The notes under the pieces: model-generated
What the model was told of the DNA's origin: nothing
Seen by the model: only the letters and a program-made list of their open reading frames with translations
The model's database searches: none
Source: Microbispora corallina
Lineage (GTDB): Bacteria > Actinomycetota > Actinomycetes > Streptosporangiales > Streptosporangiaceae
Direction of reading: 5' to 3'
Length of the DNA stretch: 64,000 bases
NCBI RefSeq assembly: GCF_016863035.1
Contig: NZ_BOOC01000011.1
Location: forward strand, 1 to 64,000
Shown here: one piece after another, positions 6,378-15,549 of the stretch
Layout of the letters: every line of letters starts with the position of its first letter
Numbering within the stretch: position 1 is the first letter of the stretch
Position numbers and translations under genes: made by a program

Positions 6378-8819
6378 TCAGCGGGCGTCGCCGACCTGGA
6401 CGGTCTCCTTGTCGTAGTTCTTCCCGTTGCCGTCCGGCTTGTAGTTCTTCTCGACGTTGCCCGCGATGTCCACCGAGAACCAGTGCACCTCGGTGGTCCT
6501 GTCCACGGTGATCTTCTGGGCGCCCTCCCGCATGCCGGCGGCGGCCAGCTTGGGCGAGCTCAGCGTCGGCCGGCTGCCGTCGAGCGTGTAGTACACGTTC
6601 GCCGGCTCGTCGGTGGAGAAGGTGAACGTGGCCGAGGTGGCGGTCGTGCCGGTCACCTCGAGGCGCGAGTCGGGGCGGTCGTGGTCGTCCGCGTAGGTTC
6701 GGGCGACCTCCAGGATGGCGATCTGCCCGTTGGCGAACTCCATCGCCTCCTCGTGGCCCTCGCTGAACGGCGGCTGGAAGCCGACCGCCTGGTACTGCTT
6801 GGTGGCCGGGTCGTAGACGTCGGCGCCGACCTCGAAGTCCCAGCCGATGATGCCCCGGTTGTACCAGTGCTCGTCGGCGCTGTTGCCGGCCGCCGAGTAG
6901 AGCACGTCCGTCACCGGGCCGGTGCGCCCGGGCCAGATGGCCGTGCCGCGCCACGCCTGGACGGCGGACAGGATGTGGCCGGAGGCGTCCCAGAAGTAGT
7001 TCTCGGTGCCGAAGTCGGCCCGCGGCAGCACCTCGCGCCCGGCGGTCTTGTACGCCCCCGGGGGCCACATGAAGTAGCCGCCGTAGGAGTGCGTGTTCAT
7101 GGCGAACTTGATGTTGCGGAACGTGTCGGTCAGCCACACCTCGTTGCGGGTCTCCGGCTCCGACAGCTCGGCCGGGCCGCCGAAGGTGTCGCTCGTGCAG
7201 CTCGTCGACGCGCCGGTGTAGCCGTCGAACACCGAGCCCACGGTGAAGTTGCGGTTGAGGTCGACGCCCCACGAGTTGCGCCGCGCCGGGTCGCCGTTCG
7301 CCGCGGGGCAGTAGTTCGTCATGTTGCGGCGCTGCATGTTGTAGTCGTACATCGAGTAGTGGCCGCCGTCGGGGTTCACGGTCGGCAGGATGAAGATGTC
7401 GAGGTTGTCGACGAGCTTGCGGGTGGCGGCGTCCGTGTCGTAGTTGCGCAGCAGCCGCTCCGCGGTCTCCACGCAGGTGATCGGGGTCACCCACTCGCGG
7501 GCGTGCTCCTGGCAGTACAGGAAGACGCCCGTCCTGGAGCCGTCCCGGTGCTTGCCGATCCGCAGGACCTTCATCTGGAACGGCTGCCGCGACACCGTGG
7601 CCGGCGCCTTGAGGTTGTCGGTGAGGCTCGTCGCGGGGGCCTCGGCCACCACCCCGGCCCCGGCGTTGCCGCGGTAGGTGGCGGCGCTCAGCAGGGCCGA
7701 CGCGGCGGAGTCCCCGTTGAGCGCGGCCACGACCTGGGCGGCGGTGCTCACGATCGCGCCGGACGCGTCGGTGGCCAGGCTGACCGTCACGGCCTTGCCG
7801 TTCACCGCGACCGACAGCGGAGCCGAGGCCGTGGACGGGCGCGCCAGCGCCACGCTGACCTCGTTGCCGCCCTCGGCGCCGTACGCCTTGGAGGTCACGT
7901 AGAACGTGCTCGCGGCGGCCGTGCCGAACTGCGCCTGCGCCGCCCGGCGGTAGCCGTTCGTCTTGTACGGCAGGTCGACGATCTGGGAGATCGCGGGGAA
8001 CTCCTTGGCCAGCGCCGTGATCCGGCCGGTGACCTCCGTCGGGTCCATGTAGTGGTCCACGAAGTCCTGCACGTAGTGCGCGCCGGGGGCCTTGCGCGGC
8101 TCGCCGAGCCACTTCGTCACCGGGACGGTGACCGAGCCGCCCCGGCTGCTGGTCACGGTGACCTTCGCCGGGGTCTGGTCGACCGGCAGCGGCGTGTTGA
8201 AGCGGTGGTACATGTACTGCCCGGCGTCGGTGAAGCGCGACATCGTCGCCGTGCCGCCCGAGCCGGGAGCCGTGCCGGGGCCGCTGTCCCAGGTGGCGGT
8301 GAGCACGGTCTCCGCGTCGGTCGCGCTCGTCTTCACCTCCACGGACAGGAAGCGCCGGCCGTCGAGGCTGGTGAACCACTCCGCGCGCAGCGGGGTCAGC
8401 GTGTCGGTCTCCGCCGCGTCCGCGGACGCCGACGCGAGGGCCTGCCTCCGCTCGGCCGTGTTGGCGGCGTAGTCGCTCTGGTCGGAGATCGCGTCCCGGA
8501 CGTCGAAGCCCTTGTCCCGCAGGTCGCGGGTCTCCTCGGGGCTCAGCACGGCGTGCACCTCGATGCCGCCGTCCACCGGCTTGGTGTACTCGGCCAGGTC
8601 GACCCCGAGCGCGGCGAGCCGGTCCACGGCGGCCTGGTCGGGGACGACGACCCGCATGAGGGCCACGCCGTTCTGGGCGGTGCTGGACGGTCGGTCGGGG
8701 GCGATCTCGCTCGGTTGCGGAGAAGGGGCGGCGAGCACCGGAAGGGCGTTCAGGGTGATCGCCAGCGGCAGCGCGAGGACCGCCGCCAGGCGCCTGGCTC
8801 TTCTGGGAGAGCTCCTCAT
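6378..8819 (-). CDS. secreted M14 zinc carboxypeptidase with inserted domain and C-terminal CHB_HEX-like domain
   Basis: An 813-residue exported metallopeptidase. The start at 8819 gives a clear signal peptide (RRARRLAAVLALPLAITLNALPVLA). Zinc ligands of the M14 family are visible: His439 and Glu442 in CQEHAREWV and His577 in NTHSYGG; a catalytic glutamate is likely in WDFEVGADVYDP. The catalytic domain starts near residue 250 but is split by an extra region (about 300-412, STFYVTSKAYGAEGG onward) before the core resumes at FQMKVLRIGKH. The C-terminus (about 725-800) resembles the chitobiase/hexosaminidase C-terminal immunoglobulin-like domain (VYYTLDGSRP). It should remove C-terminal residues from peptides outside the cell. 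It is monocistronic, with a TTGACA promoter candidate upstream. Confidence 0.92.
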   Translation of the reverse strand: MRSSPRRARRLAAVLALPLAITLNALPVLAAPSPQPSEIAPDRPSSTAQNGVALMRVVVPDQAAVDRLAALGVDLAEYTKPVDGGIEVHAVLSPEETRDLRDKGFDVRDAISDQSDYAANTAERRQALASASADAAETDTLTPLRAEWFTSLDGRRFLSVEVKTSATDAETVLTATWDSGPGTAPGSGGTATMSRFTDAGQYMYHRFNTPLPVDQTPAKVTVTSSRGGSVTVPVTKWLGEPRKAPGAHYVQDFVDHYMDPTEVTGRITALAKEFPAISQIVDLPYKTNGYRRAAQAQFGTAAASTFYVTSKAYGAEGGNEVSVALARPSTASAPLSVAVNGKAVTVSLATDASGAIVSTAAQVVAALNGDSAASALLSAATYRGNAGAGVVAEAPATSLTDNLKAPATVSRQPFQMKVLRIGKHRDGSRTGVFLYCQEHAREWVTPITCVETAERLLRNYDTDAATRKLVDNLDIFILPTVNPDGGHYSMYDYNMQRRNMTNYCPAANGDPARRNSWGVDLNRNFTVGSVFDGYTGASTSCTSDTFGGPAELSEPETRNEVWLTDTFRNIKFAMNTHSYGGYFMWPPGAYKTAGREVLPRADFGTENYFWDASGHILSAVQAWRGTAIWPGRTGPVTDVLYSAAGNSADEHWYNRGIIGWDFEVGADVYDPATKQYQAVGFQPPFSEGHEEAMEFANGQIAILEVARTYADDHDRPDSRLEVTGTTATSATFTFSTDEPANVYYTLDGSRPTLSSPKLAAAGMREGAQKITVDRTTEVHWFSVDIAGNVEKNYKPDGNGKNYDKETVQVGDAR

Positions 8820-8872
8820 CGAGTTTCCTCCAGTCGGCGTGCCCGGCCGGGCGGGGGAGGTCGACCGGCCGT

Positions 8873-8900
8873 TGATCACGCGAGTTGGAGGCAGTGTCAA
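8873..8900 (-). promoter_or_regulatory. candidate sigma70-type promoter of the M14 carboxypeptidase
   Basis: On the minus strand a perfect TTGACA -35 (plus-strand 8895-8900) is followed after 16 bases by TGATCA (8873-8878) as a possible -10, about 55 bases before the start codon. The -35 is good and the -10 only fair. Confidence 0.35.
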
Positions 8901-9020
8901 TCAGCGCCAAATGATCGTCAAGGCCTCATACCACCTGATTTCGGGATCTTTCAGTTACATCCTGATCTAGACGCCTTCAGAGGGATTTTGCGCACGACCG
9001 TCACGGGGGGCGGCCGTGTG

Positions 9021-9428
9021 TCATCCCGGGGAGAGCGCTGCGGCGATCCGCTCGGCGACCTCCCGCCAGTGGGCGAGCATGAGTTCCCGCTCGGACGCGC
9101 TCGCCAGCCGATCCTGGTGGATGCCGATCGTCGTGCCCGTCGCCGCGGGCGACACCGTGATCTGCAGCGTGGAGTCGTGCGTCCAGTCCGGCGGACGCCA
9201 GGTGAGGCGCACGCGGACCCGCTCGGTGCGGCTGCGCAGCTCCCCGCGCACGCCGTGGCCGGTGACGTAGGCGTCGCCCTTGCGCGTGCCCAGTTCGGCG
9301 GCGCCCAGCCACAGCGCCAGTCCATCGCCCAGGAGGTAGTCCCAGACGGCGTCGAGCGGGACCGGGACCGTTCGGCGCACGCCGAGCTCCCATCCCGCGT
9401 CCTTGGTGAGACCCGGTGTGGCGGACAT
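9021..9428 (-). CDS. SRPBCC (START/Bet v1-like) family protein
   Basis: This 135-residue protein matches the activator-of-Hsp90/SRPBCC group: ELGVRRTVPVPLDAVWDYLLGDGLALWLG near the start, GVRGELRSRTERVRVRLTWRPPDW in the middle and LMLAHWREVAERI in the last helix. The fold forms a hydrophobic ligand cavity, and similar proteins are often annotated as polyketide cyclase or ATPase activator. The ATG at 9428 is preferred over an in-frame TTG at 9464; neither has a good binding site. A near-palindrome ACCAGT-AAT-ACCGGT (9432-9446) lies immediately upstream of the ATG and may be an operator. The ligand is unknown. Confidence 0.82.
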   Translation of the reverse strand: MSATPGLTKDAGWELGVRRTVPVPLDAVWDYLLGDGLALWLGAAELGTRKGDAYVTGHGVRGELRSRTERVRVRLTWRPPDWTHDSTLQITVSPAATGTTIGIHQDRLASASERELMLAHWREVAERIAAALSPG

Positions 9429-9649
9429 GTAACCAGTAATACCGGTTTCACCGGGGGGCGGCAAGGGGCGAGCGCGTCATCACAGGTGAGGGCATGTCCG
9501 GGTGAGATCGGACAGGAGGTCAGGGCGGCCTTTTCCCTTACATGTTGATCTCTGTTCGACCACCGGACCCCCATATACCGTCGCGCTCGTCACCCCCCGT
9601 GCACTAGGGACGGACGGCCGGGCGGCCGTCCGCCAGGGTAGGAAGAGCC

Positions 9650-11233
9650 ATGGCACGCACGCCGTTGTTCGCCGCACTCCGTCACCTCGTCGACCAGGCC
9701 GCGCCGGACGCGGCGCCCGCACCGTCGCCCACACCGTCGTCCGCAGCGTCCGGGCCGGCCGTCTCCCGCCGCACCCTGATGAAGGCGGCCGGCGCGGCGG
9801 CCGGCCTCGGCGCCACCGCCGCGTACGGCCTCACCGCTCCCGTCCGCGCCCGCGCGGCGCAGCCGCGGATCGTCGTCATCGGAGCCGGCCTCGCCGGGCT
9901 CACCGCCGCGTACCGGCTGAGGCAGGCCGGCTACACTGCGACCGTCTACGAGGCCGCCGACCGGGTCGGCGGGCGCTGCTGGAGCGACCGGGGCACGTTC
10001 GCGTCCGGCCAGGTCGTGGAGCACGGGGGCGAGCTCATCGACCAGGGCCACACGGCGCTGCTCCAGCTCACCCAGGAGCTCGGCCTCACCACACAGAACC
10101 TGCTCGCCGCCGAGCCCAGCGGCTCCGAGCCCGTCTTCCACTTCGACGGCGCCCGCTACGACTACGACACCGCCAAGGCCGACCTGAAGGGCATCTGGCA
10201 GCAGTTGCACGACGACGCGTCGGCGGCGAGCTACCCCACCCTCTACTCCGGCTACACCCAGCGCGGCTACGAACTCGACCACATGTCGGTGCGCGACTGG
10301 ATCGACGCGTACGTCCCGGGAGGGTCCGGCTCGCGCCTCGGTCAGCTCCTCGACGTCGCGTACAACATCGAGTACGGCGCGGAGACCACGCGGCAGTCGT
10401 CGCTGAACCTCATCTACCTGCTGGCCTACCAGGGGCCCGGAAACATCCGGATGTTCGGGAAGTCGAACGAGAAGTACCACGTGACGGGCGGCAACGACCA
10501 GGTCGCCCAGCGGCTGGCGGCCGCCCTCCCCGGCCAGGTCGCGCTGGGCACGGCGCTGCGCGCGCTCGCCGACCGCGGTGACGGCACCTGGGCGGTCACC
10601 GCGGGAACGCCCGGGGCGGCGAAGTCCACAACCGTCGTCGCCGACCACGTCGTGTTGGCGCTGCCCTTCTCGCTGCTGCGCGACGTCGACCTCGCCGGCG
10701 CCCGGTTCCCCGCCCGCAAGGCCGCGGCGATCGCCGGGTCCCTGATGGGCACCAACTCCAAGCTGCACCTCCAGTTCAGCCGGCGGCTGTGGAACGAGAT
10801 CGGGTCCAACGGGGAGACGTACGCCGACACGGGCTACCAGAACACCTGGGACGTCACGCGCGGGCAGAGCGGCACGGAGGGAATCCTGGTCAACTACACC
10901 GGCGGCGCGATCGGCGCGGACTTTGGAACGCTCCGGCCCGCCCAGTACGCCACGAGGTTCCTCGGCCAGTTCGAACCGGTCGTGCCCGGGATCGGCGCGC
11001 TCTGGAACGGGCGGGTTTTGCTGAACCACTGGGCGTCGTACCCGTGGACCCGCGGCTCCTACTCCTACTGGGGCGTGGGCCAGTACACCACGGTCGTCGG
11101 CGTGGAGCGCGAGGCCGTCGGCACCTGTCACTTCGCCGGCGAGCACACCTCTGTCGACTTCCAGGGATACCTCAACGGCGCCGTCGAGTCGGGCCAGCGC
11201 GCCGCCGCGGAGATCATCGCCGCCCTGCGGTGA
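9650..11233 (+). CDS. Tat-exported flavin monoamine oxidase family protein
   Basis: The 527 residues begin with a twin-arginine signal (SRRTLMKAAGAAAG, about 39-52) followed by an FAD-binding motif GAGLAG (78-83) with the downstream acidic EAADRVGGRCWS segment, and end with CHFAGEHTSVDFQGYLNGAVESGQRAA, the C-terminal FAD signature of amine oxidases. Family members oxidise amines or L-amino acids to the imine, releasing hydrogen peroxide. AGGAAG precedes the ATG by six bases. It is followed by a strong hairpin and is transcribed alone. The exact amine cannot be read from the sequence. Confidence 0.92.
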   Translation: MARTPLFAALRHLVDQAAPDAAPAPSPTPSSAASGPAVSRRTLMKAAGAAAGLGATAAYGLTAPVRARAAQPRIVVIGAGLAGLTAAYRLRQAGYTATVYEAADRVGGRCWSDRGTFASGQVVEHGGELIDQGHTALLQLTQELGLTTQNLLAAEPSGSEPVFHFDGARYDYDTAKADLKGIWQQLHDDASAASYPTLYSGYTQRGYELDHMSVRDWIDAYVPGGSGSRLGQLLDVAYNIEYGAETTRQSSLNLIYLLAYQGPGNIRMFGKSNEKYHVTGGNDQVAQRLAAALPGQVALGTALRALADRGDGTWAVTAGTPGAAKSTTVVADHVVLALPFSLLRDVDLAGARFPARKAAAIAGSLMGTNSKLHLQFSRRLWNEIGSNGETYADTGYQNTWDVTRGQSGTEGILVNYTGGAIGADFGTLRPAQYATRFLGQFEPVVPGIGALWNGRVLLNHWASYPWTRGSYSYWGVGQYTTVVGVEREAVGTCHFAGEHTSVDFQGYLNGAVESGQRAAAEIIAALR

Positions 11234-11243
11234 CGCGTGGATC

Positions 11244-11278
11244 CCGGGCGCGGCCGGCATGGTTCCGGCCGCGCCCGG
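11244..11278 (+). terminator. 14-bp stem hairpin after the amine oxidase
   Basis: CCGGGCGCGGCCGG (11244-11257) and its exact complement (11265-11278) enclose a seven-base loop CATGGTT. It starts 11 bases after the stop codon. There is no T-run, as is common for actinobacterial terminators. Confidence 0.7.
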
Positions 11279-11491
11279 CCGCGGCACCGCTCACCGCGGT
11301 CCGGTCTCCCGGGACCGCGGGGCGCGCCCTCTCGGGGGGGCGCACGACCGCCTCCGCGGGTCATGGGCGTGCAAGGTTTTGGTTCGGCTATGCCCTGGTC
11401 GGGTCTCGGCAATGGGCTCGTGGGCTTCCCCTTGCATAGGCTTTGACCTGTTCATTTGCCCCAAAATGGACGGATGGAGGGAGGGTGCGCC

Positions 11492-12961
11492 GTGAGAGGC
11501 CCCTTGTCATCACTCCTGCCGCGCTCGATCCGCGCCCGCTTCACCATCGCCGCGGCGGCGCTCGCGCTGGTGGCCCTCACCGTGATCGGAGCCGGGGTCG
11601 ACTACTCGATCCGGAACATGATCGAGGATCACATCTACAAGGAGACGGGCCGCGTCGCCACCGACTGGATCGCCTCGATGCGGCCCGACCGCATCCCGCC
11701 TCCGATCACCACCCCGCGTATCGACCTCCTCCAGCTCGTCGACTCCCGTCAGCACGTCGTGGCCGCCAGCGCGGCCGCGGCGGGCAGGCCCCCGCTGAGC
11801 ACGCTGCTGCCCCCCACGGACGACCGCATCCAGAGCGGGACGCGGTGTTCCCCCGGAACCGGATGCCTCATGCTCACGGCCGTCCGGATCTTCCCCCAGG
11901 AGGTCGGCCTGCTGTGGGGCGGCGAGACCCACGTGGTCTACGCGGCCATGCGGCAGCCACCGGTCCTGGCGACGCGCGAGCTCGAGCTCGTGACCGCGGG
12001 GCTCGTCCTGGTCGGCGTCGGCCTGGTGGCGCTCACGACCTGGCTCCTGGTGGGCCGCACGCTGCGGCCCGTCGCCGCCATCCGGTCGAGGATCGCCGAG
12101 ATCACCGTCAGCGACCTGAGCCTGCGGGTGCCCGAGCCGCGCTCCGACGACGAGATCGGCCAGCTCGCCCGCACCGCCAACCGGACCCTCGCCCAGCTGG
12201 AGGAGTCCGTCGCCTACCAGCGGCACTTCGCCTCGATGGTCTCCCACGAGCTCAAGAACCCCGTCGCCGGCCTCCAGACCCAGCTGGAGGAGGCCCTGCT
12301 GTACCCCGGCCAGGTCGACCGCGACGAGACGATCAGGTCGGCGCTGTCCACCGCCACCCGGCTGCGCGCGATCATCGACGACATGCTGGTCTTCGCCCGG
12401 GTCCGCAACGTGTCGCCGGAGGGGCCGGCCCCCGTCGACCTGACCCGGCTCGTACGGGACGAGGTGGTCGCCCGGGCGACGGGGGTGCCGGTGCGGGCCG
12501 ACGCGGAACCCGGCGTCCGGGTGCTCGGCAACCACATCCAGCTCGCCGCCGTGGTGAGCAACCTGATGGTCAACGCGCAGCGGCACGCGGCCACGTCCGT
12601 CGAGGTCACGGTACGGAGGTCGGGCGGCCACGCCGTCGTGGCCGTGACCGACGACGGCGACGGCATCGCGCTACGCGACCGGGAGCGCGTGTTCGAGCCG
12701 TTCGTGCGGCTGCAGGACGGACGCCGCCGGGACCCGAAGGGCAGCGGGCTCGGCCTGGCCATCAGCCGCGCGATCGCCCTGGCCCACGACGGCACCCTGA
12801 CGATCGAGGACTCCCCGCGGGGCGCCCGCTTCGTCCTGCGGCTCCCGCTGTTCGACGCCGGCCCGCCGCCCCGGGCGGAGGGGGCTCCCGAGGGCCTGGA
12901 GGGGCGCGACGGCGACAGCGGGCGGCGCGGCCCCGCCCGCGAGGCGGTGCGGACGACGTGA
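11492..12961 (+). CDS. membrane sensor histidine kinase (HAMP, HisKA, HATPase)
   Basis: A 489-residue transmitter with a first membrane segment (about 17-38), an extracytoplasmic sensor loop containing a Cys pair (TRCSPGTGC), a second membrane segment (about 165-187, VTAGLVLVGVGLVALTTWLLV), a HAMP linker, the H-box with His252 in ASMVSHELKNP, the N-box NLMVNAQRHA and G-boxes TDDGDGI and GSGLGLAI. The GTG start at 11492 is chosen because GGAGGGAGGG ends six bases before it; an ATG at 11474 lies inside that sequence. No response regulator adjoins, so its partner is elsewhere. The terminal 30 residues are low-complexity Gly/Arg/Glu. Confidence 0.92.
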   Translation: MRGPLSSLLPRSIRARFTIAAAALALVALTVIGAGVDYSIRNMIEDHIYKETGRVATDWIASMRPDRIPPPITTPRIDLLQLVDSRQHVVAASAAAAGRPPLSTLLPPTDDRIQSGTRCSPGTGCLMLTAVRIFPQEVGLLWGGETHVVYAAMRQPPVLATRELELVTAGLVLVGVGLVALTTWLLVGRTLRPVAAIRSRIAEITVSDLSLRVPEPRSDDEIGQLARTANRTLAQLEESVAYQRHFASMVSHELKNPVAGLQTQLEEALLYPGQVDRDETIRSALSTATRLRAIIDDMLVFARVRNVSPEGPAPVDLTRLVRDEVVARATGVPVRADAEPGVRVLGNHIQLAAVVSNLMVNAQRHAATSVEVTVRRSGGHAVVAVTDDGDGIALRDRERVFEPFVRLQDGRRRDPKGSGLGLAISRAIALAHDGTLTIEDSPRGARFVLRLPLFDAGPPPRAEGAPEGLEGRDGDSGRRGPAREAVRTT

Positions 12962-13083
12962 GGGCCGCCGCCGCGCGAGAGCGCGCCGCGGGCGGTTCCC
13001 GCGCCGCGCGGAGGGCATCACCGCCTACGGGAGCGGCGACCGCGCCGGGAACGGCCGGACGGCCCGCCCGCTCCGACGCGAGC

Positions 13084-13731
13084 GTGGTGGACGTGGCACG
13101 ACCGGGCCCCGACGACCTCGCCCGGGCCGTACGGGCCGCGGGCGTCCGCGACGAGCGCCTGATCGAGGCGGTCCGCGCCACGCCCCGGGCGGGGTTCGTG
13201 GCGGCGGGCCAGGCGGCACGGGCGTACGAGGACGTGCCGCTGCCCATCGGCCACGGGCAGGTCACCACGCAGCCCTCGCTGTCCGCCCGGATGATCGAGG
13301 GGCTCGCGCTCACCGGACGCGAGCACGTGCTGGAGGTCGGCACCGGGCTCGGCTTCCAGACCGCGCTGCTCGCCCGGCTGGCCGGCGGCGTGGTGAGCGT
13401 CGACCTGTGGCCCGATCTCGTCACCCGGGCGCGGCGCAACCTCGCCCGGCGGGGCATCGGCAACGTCGAGGTGCTCGTGGGGGACGGCGGCCAGGGGGCG
13501 CCGGAGCGCGCGCCGTACGACGCGGTGCTGGTGTCGGCCGCGTTCCCCACCGTCCCCGCGCCGCTCGTCGGGGTGCTGCGGCCCGGCGGCCGCCTGGTGC
13601 AGCCCATCGGGACCGGCGGCCAGGAGGAGGTCGTCCTGTTCGAACGCACCGTCATCGGGCTGGAGCCCCGGGAGGTGCTGAGCCTGGCGCGGTTCGTCCG
13701 CCTCCACGGCCGGTACGGCTACCCCTCCTGA
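13084..13731 (+). CDS. protein-L-isoaspartate O-methyltransferase-like protein
   Basis: The protein (about 215 residues from GTG 13084) carries the PCMT pattern: DERLIEAVRATPRAGFV, then LPIGHGQVTTQPSLSARMIEGL, then the SAM-binding motif VLEVGTGLGFQTALLA, and a late VLRPGGRLVQPIG. PCMT methylates L-isoaspartyl residues to start repair of aged proteins. The start is uncertain: the frame is open back to a GTG at 12958 that overlaps the kinase stop (GTGA), which would add 42 low-complexity Ala/Arg/Gly residues. No convincing binding site decides it. It may be translationally coupled to the kinase. Confidence 0.85.
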   Translation: MVDVARPGPDDLARAVRAAGVRDERLIEAVRATPRAGFVAAGQAARAYEDVPLPIGHGQVTTQPSLSARMIEGLALTGREHVLEVGTGLGFQTALLARLAGGVVSVDLWPDLVTRARRNLARRGIGNVEVLVGDGGQGAPERAPYDAVLVSAAFPTVPAPLVGVLRPGGRLVQPIGTGGQEEVVLFERTVIGLEPREVLSLARFVRLHGRYGYPS

Positions 13732-13788
13732 GGCGCGGACGCGCGTACGGGCGGAGGCGGCCGGGGCCGGTGCGGTCGTCACCGGCGT

Positions 13789-13805
13789 CCGTCCAGGCCG
13801 GACGG
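13789..13805 (+). terminator. hairpin downstream of the PCMT-like gene
   Basis: CCGTCC and GGACGG flank a five-base AGGCC loop, 57 bases after the stop codon. Short but perfect, and the only terminator candidate before the lactate permease. Confidence 0.35.
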
Positions 13806-13818
13806 CAGGGCGCGGGCT

Positions 13819-13833
13819 TCACGGACGCCGTGA
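13819..13833. promoter_or_regulatory. palindrome upstream of the lactate permease
   Basis: TCACGG-ACG-CCGTGA is a perfect inverted repeat 55 bases before the permease start. Its position suits an operator; the regulator is unknown and no candidate lies next to it. Confidence 0.3.
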
Positions 13834-13888
13834 TGGGGAGAAAACCCGGAGTGTTCGTCGGCCGATCCACACAGGCGGGGTGGTCGCC

Positions 13889-15529
13889 GTGTACCAGCAG
13901 GTCCTCGATCCCGTCGCCCACTCGCTCGCCTGGAGCTCAGTTGTCGCGGCGCTGCCGCTGCTCCTGCTGTTCGTGCTGCTCGGGCTGGTGCGCCTGACTG
14001 CGTGGGTCGCCGCGCTGGTGTCGCTCGCGCTCGCCCTCCTGGTCGCCGTCGCGGTGTACGGCATGCCCGCCGGGCAGGCGCTGCTGGCCGGGACCGAGGG
14101 CGCGGCGTTCGGGTTCTTCCCGATTCTCTGGATCGTCGTCAACGCGATCTGGGTGTTCGAGATGACGGTCGAGACCGGGCACTTCGACGTGCTGCGGCGC
14201 TCGTTCGCCCGGGTGAGCGACGACCGGCGGATCCAGGCGATCATCATCGCGTTCTCGTTCGGCGCGCTCCTCGAGGCCCTCGCCGGCTTCGGGACGCCGG
14301 TGGCGGTGACCTCGGTCATGCTGATCGCCCTGGGTTTCCAGCCGCTCCGGGCCGCCGTGCTCGCGCTCAGCGCCAACACGGCCCCCGTGGCGTTCGGGGC
14401 CATGGCCACGCCGATCATCACGCTGGGCAAGGTGACGGGCATCCCGAGCGACACCCTCGGGGCCATGGCCGGCAGGCAGACCCCCGTCCTCGCGGTGTTC
14501 GTGCCGCTGGCGCTCGTCGTGATCGCGGACGGCCCGCGCGGCCTGAGGGAGACGTGGCCGGTGGCGCTGACGTGCGGGCTGGTCTTCGCCGTCGCGCAGT
14601 ACGCCACCTCCAACTTCGTCTCGGTGCCGCTCTCCGACGTGGTCGCGTCCCTCCTGTCGGCGGCCGCCGTGGTCGCCCTGGTCCGGGTGACCGGTTCACG
14701 CCCGGCCCCCGCCGGGCCCGCAGTGATCGCGGGCGGCGCGGCCGACGAGCCCACCGCTGAGTTCACGGGAGGCGTCACCCGCCCCGACTCGCGGGCCGAG
14801 GTGATCCGGGCCTACGCCCCCTACGCGATCATCGTCGCCGTCTTCGTCGTCTGCCAGATCCCCCCGGTCAGGAGCCTCCTCGACCGCGCGACGAGCATCG
14901 TGAGGTGGCCCGGGCTCCACCTGCTCGGCGTGAAGGGCGAACCGCTGTCGCCGGCGTCGTTCACGCTCAACCTCCTCACCACCCCCGGGACGCAGATGCT
15001 CGCCGCGGGGCTGCTTACGATGCTCGCGCTCCGGCGCACGCCGGCCCGCGCCGTCAGGGCGTACGGAGCGACGCTCCACCGGCTGCGGTGGGCGATCGTC
15101 ACGGTGATGGCGGTGCTGGCGCTGGCCTTCGTGATGAACGCCTCGGGGCAGACCACCACGCTCGGCGCCTGGATGGCCGGCGCGGGCGACGTTTTCGCGC
15201 TGCTGTCGCCGATCGTCGGCTGGCTCGGGGTGGCGGTGACCGGCTCCGACACCTCGTCCAACTCGCTGTTCGGCGCGCTGCAGGTGGCCGCCGCCAGGGA
15301 GGCGGGGCTCAGCCCGACCCTGCTGGCCGCCGCGAACAGCTCGGGCGGCGTGCTCGGCAAGATGATCTCCCCGCAGAACCTCGCGATCGCGGCCGCGGCC
15401 GTCGGCCTGCACGGCAGGGAGGGGGACATCTTCCGGCGCGTCATCGGCTGGAGCCTGGCATTCCTGGTCGCCCTCTGCGTGCTTTCCGGGCTCCAGGCCT
15501 CCCCGGTCCTGTCCTGGATGGTCCCCTGA
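13889..15529 (+). CDS. lctP: L-lactate permease (LctP family)
   Basis: A hydrophobic carrier of 546 residues with at least twelve membrane segments. Family landmarks are FGALLEALAGFGTPVAVTSVMLIALGF, NTAPVAFGAMATPIITLGKVTG, TWPVALTCGLVFAVAQYATSNFV and the C-terminal GSDTSSNSLFGALQ, all close to E. coli LldP. It should import L-lactate (and perhaps glycolate) with protons. The GTG at 13889 is chosen because AGGCGGGG lies eight bases upstream; a GTG at 13880 in the same frame is too close to that site. No lactate dehydrogenase genes adjoin. A hydrophilic loop near residue 290 (RPAPAGPAVIAGGAADEP) is longer than in E. coli. Confidence 0.93.
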   Translation: MYQQVLDPVAHSLAWSSVVAALPLLLLFVLLGLVRLTAWVAALVSLALALLVAVAVYGMPAGQALLAGTEGAAFGFFPILWIVVNAIWVFEMTVETGHFDVLRRSFARVSDDRRIQAIIIAFSFGALLEALAGFGTPVAVTSVMLIALGFQPLRAAVLALSANTAPVAFGAMATPIITLGKVTGIPSDTLGAMAGRQTPVLAVFVPLALVVIADGPRGLRETWPVALTCGLVFAVAQYATSNFVSVPLSDVVASLLSAAAVVALVRVTGSRPAPAGPAVIAGGAADEPTAEFTGGVTRPDSRAEVIRAYAPYAIIVAVFVVCQIPPVRSLLDRATSIVRWPGLHLLGVKGEPLSPASFTLNLLTTPGTQMLAAGLLTMLALRRTPARAVRAYGATLHRLRWAIVTVMAVLALAFVMNASGQTTTLGAWMAGAGDVFALLSPIVGWLGVAVTGSDTSSNSLFGALQVAAAREAGLSPTLLAAANSSGGVLGKMISPQNLAIAAAAVGLHGREGDIFRRVIGWSLAFLVALCVLSGLQASPVLSWMVP

Positions 15530-15549
15530 CTCGGACCTGATGCCCTGCT

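Noticed and set aside
5047-8910. A 1287-codon open minus-strand frame spanning the thiolase and carboxypeptidase genes
   Set aside because: Only its last 386 codons form a real protein (the thiolase-like gene). The rest is Arg/Pro/Gly-rich out-of-frame reading of the M14 gene, a normal effect of high GC.
6195-9548. A 1117-codon open plus-strand frame opposite the carboxypeptidase
   Set aside because: Composition is Arg/Gly/Val/His-rich with no domain pattern, and it lies antisense to a gene with signal peptide and catalytic residues.
11340-11455. Possible small RNA or riboswitch before the sensor kinase
   Set aside because: TGCAAGG and CCTTGCA are complementary but about 60 bases apart with no further consistent stem, and no known riboswitch pattern is recognisable.
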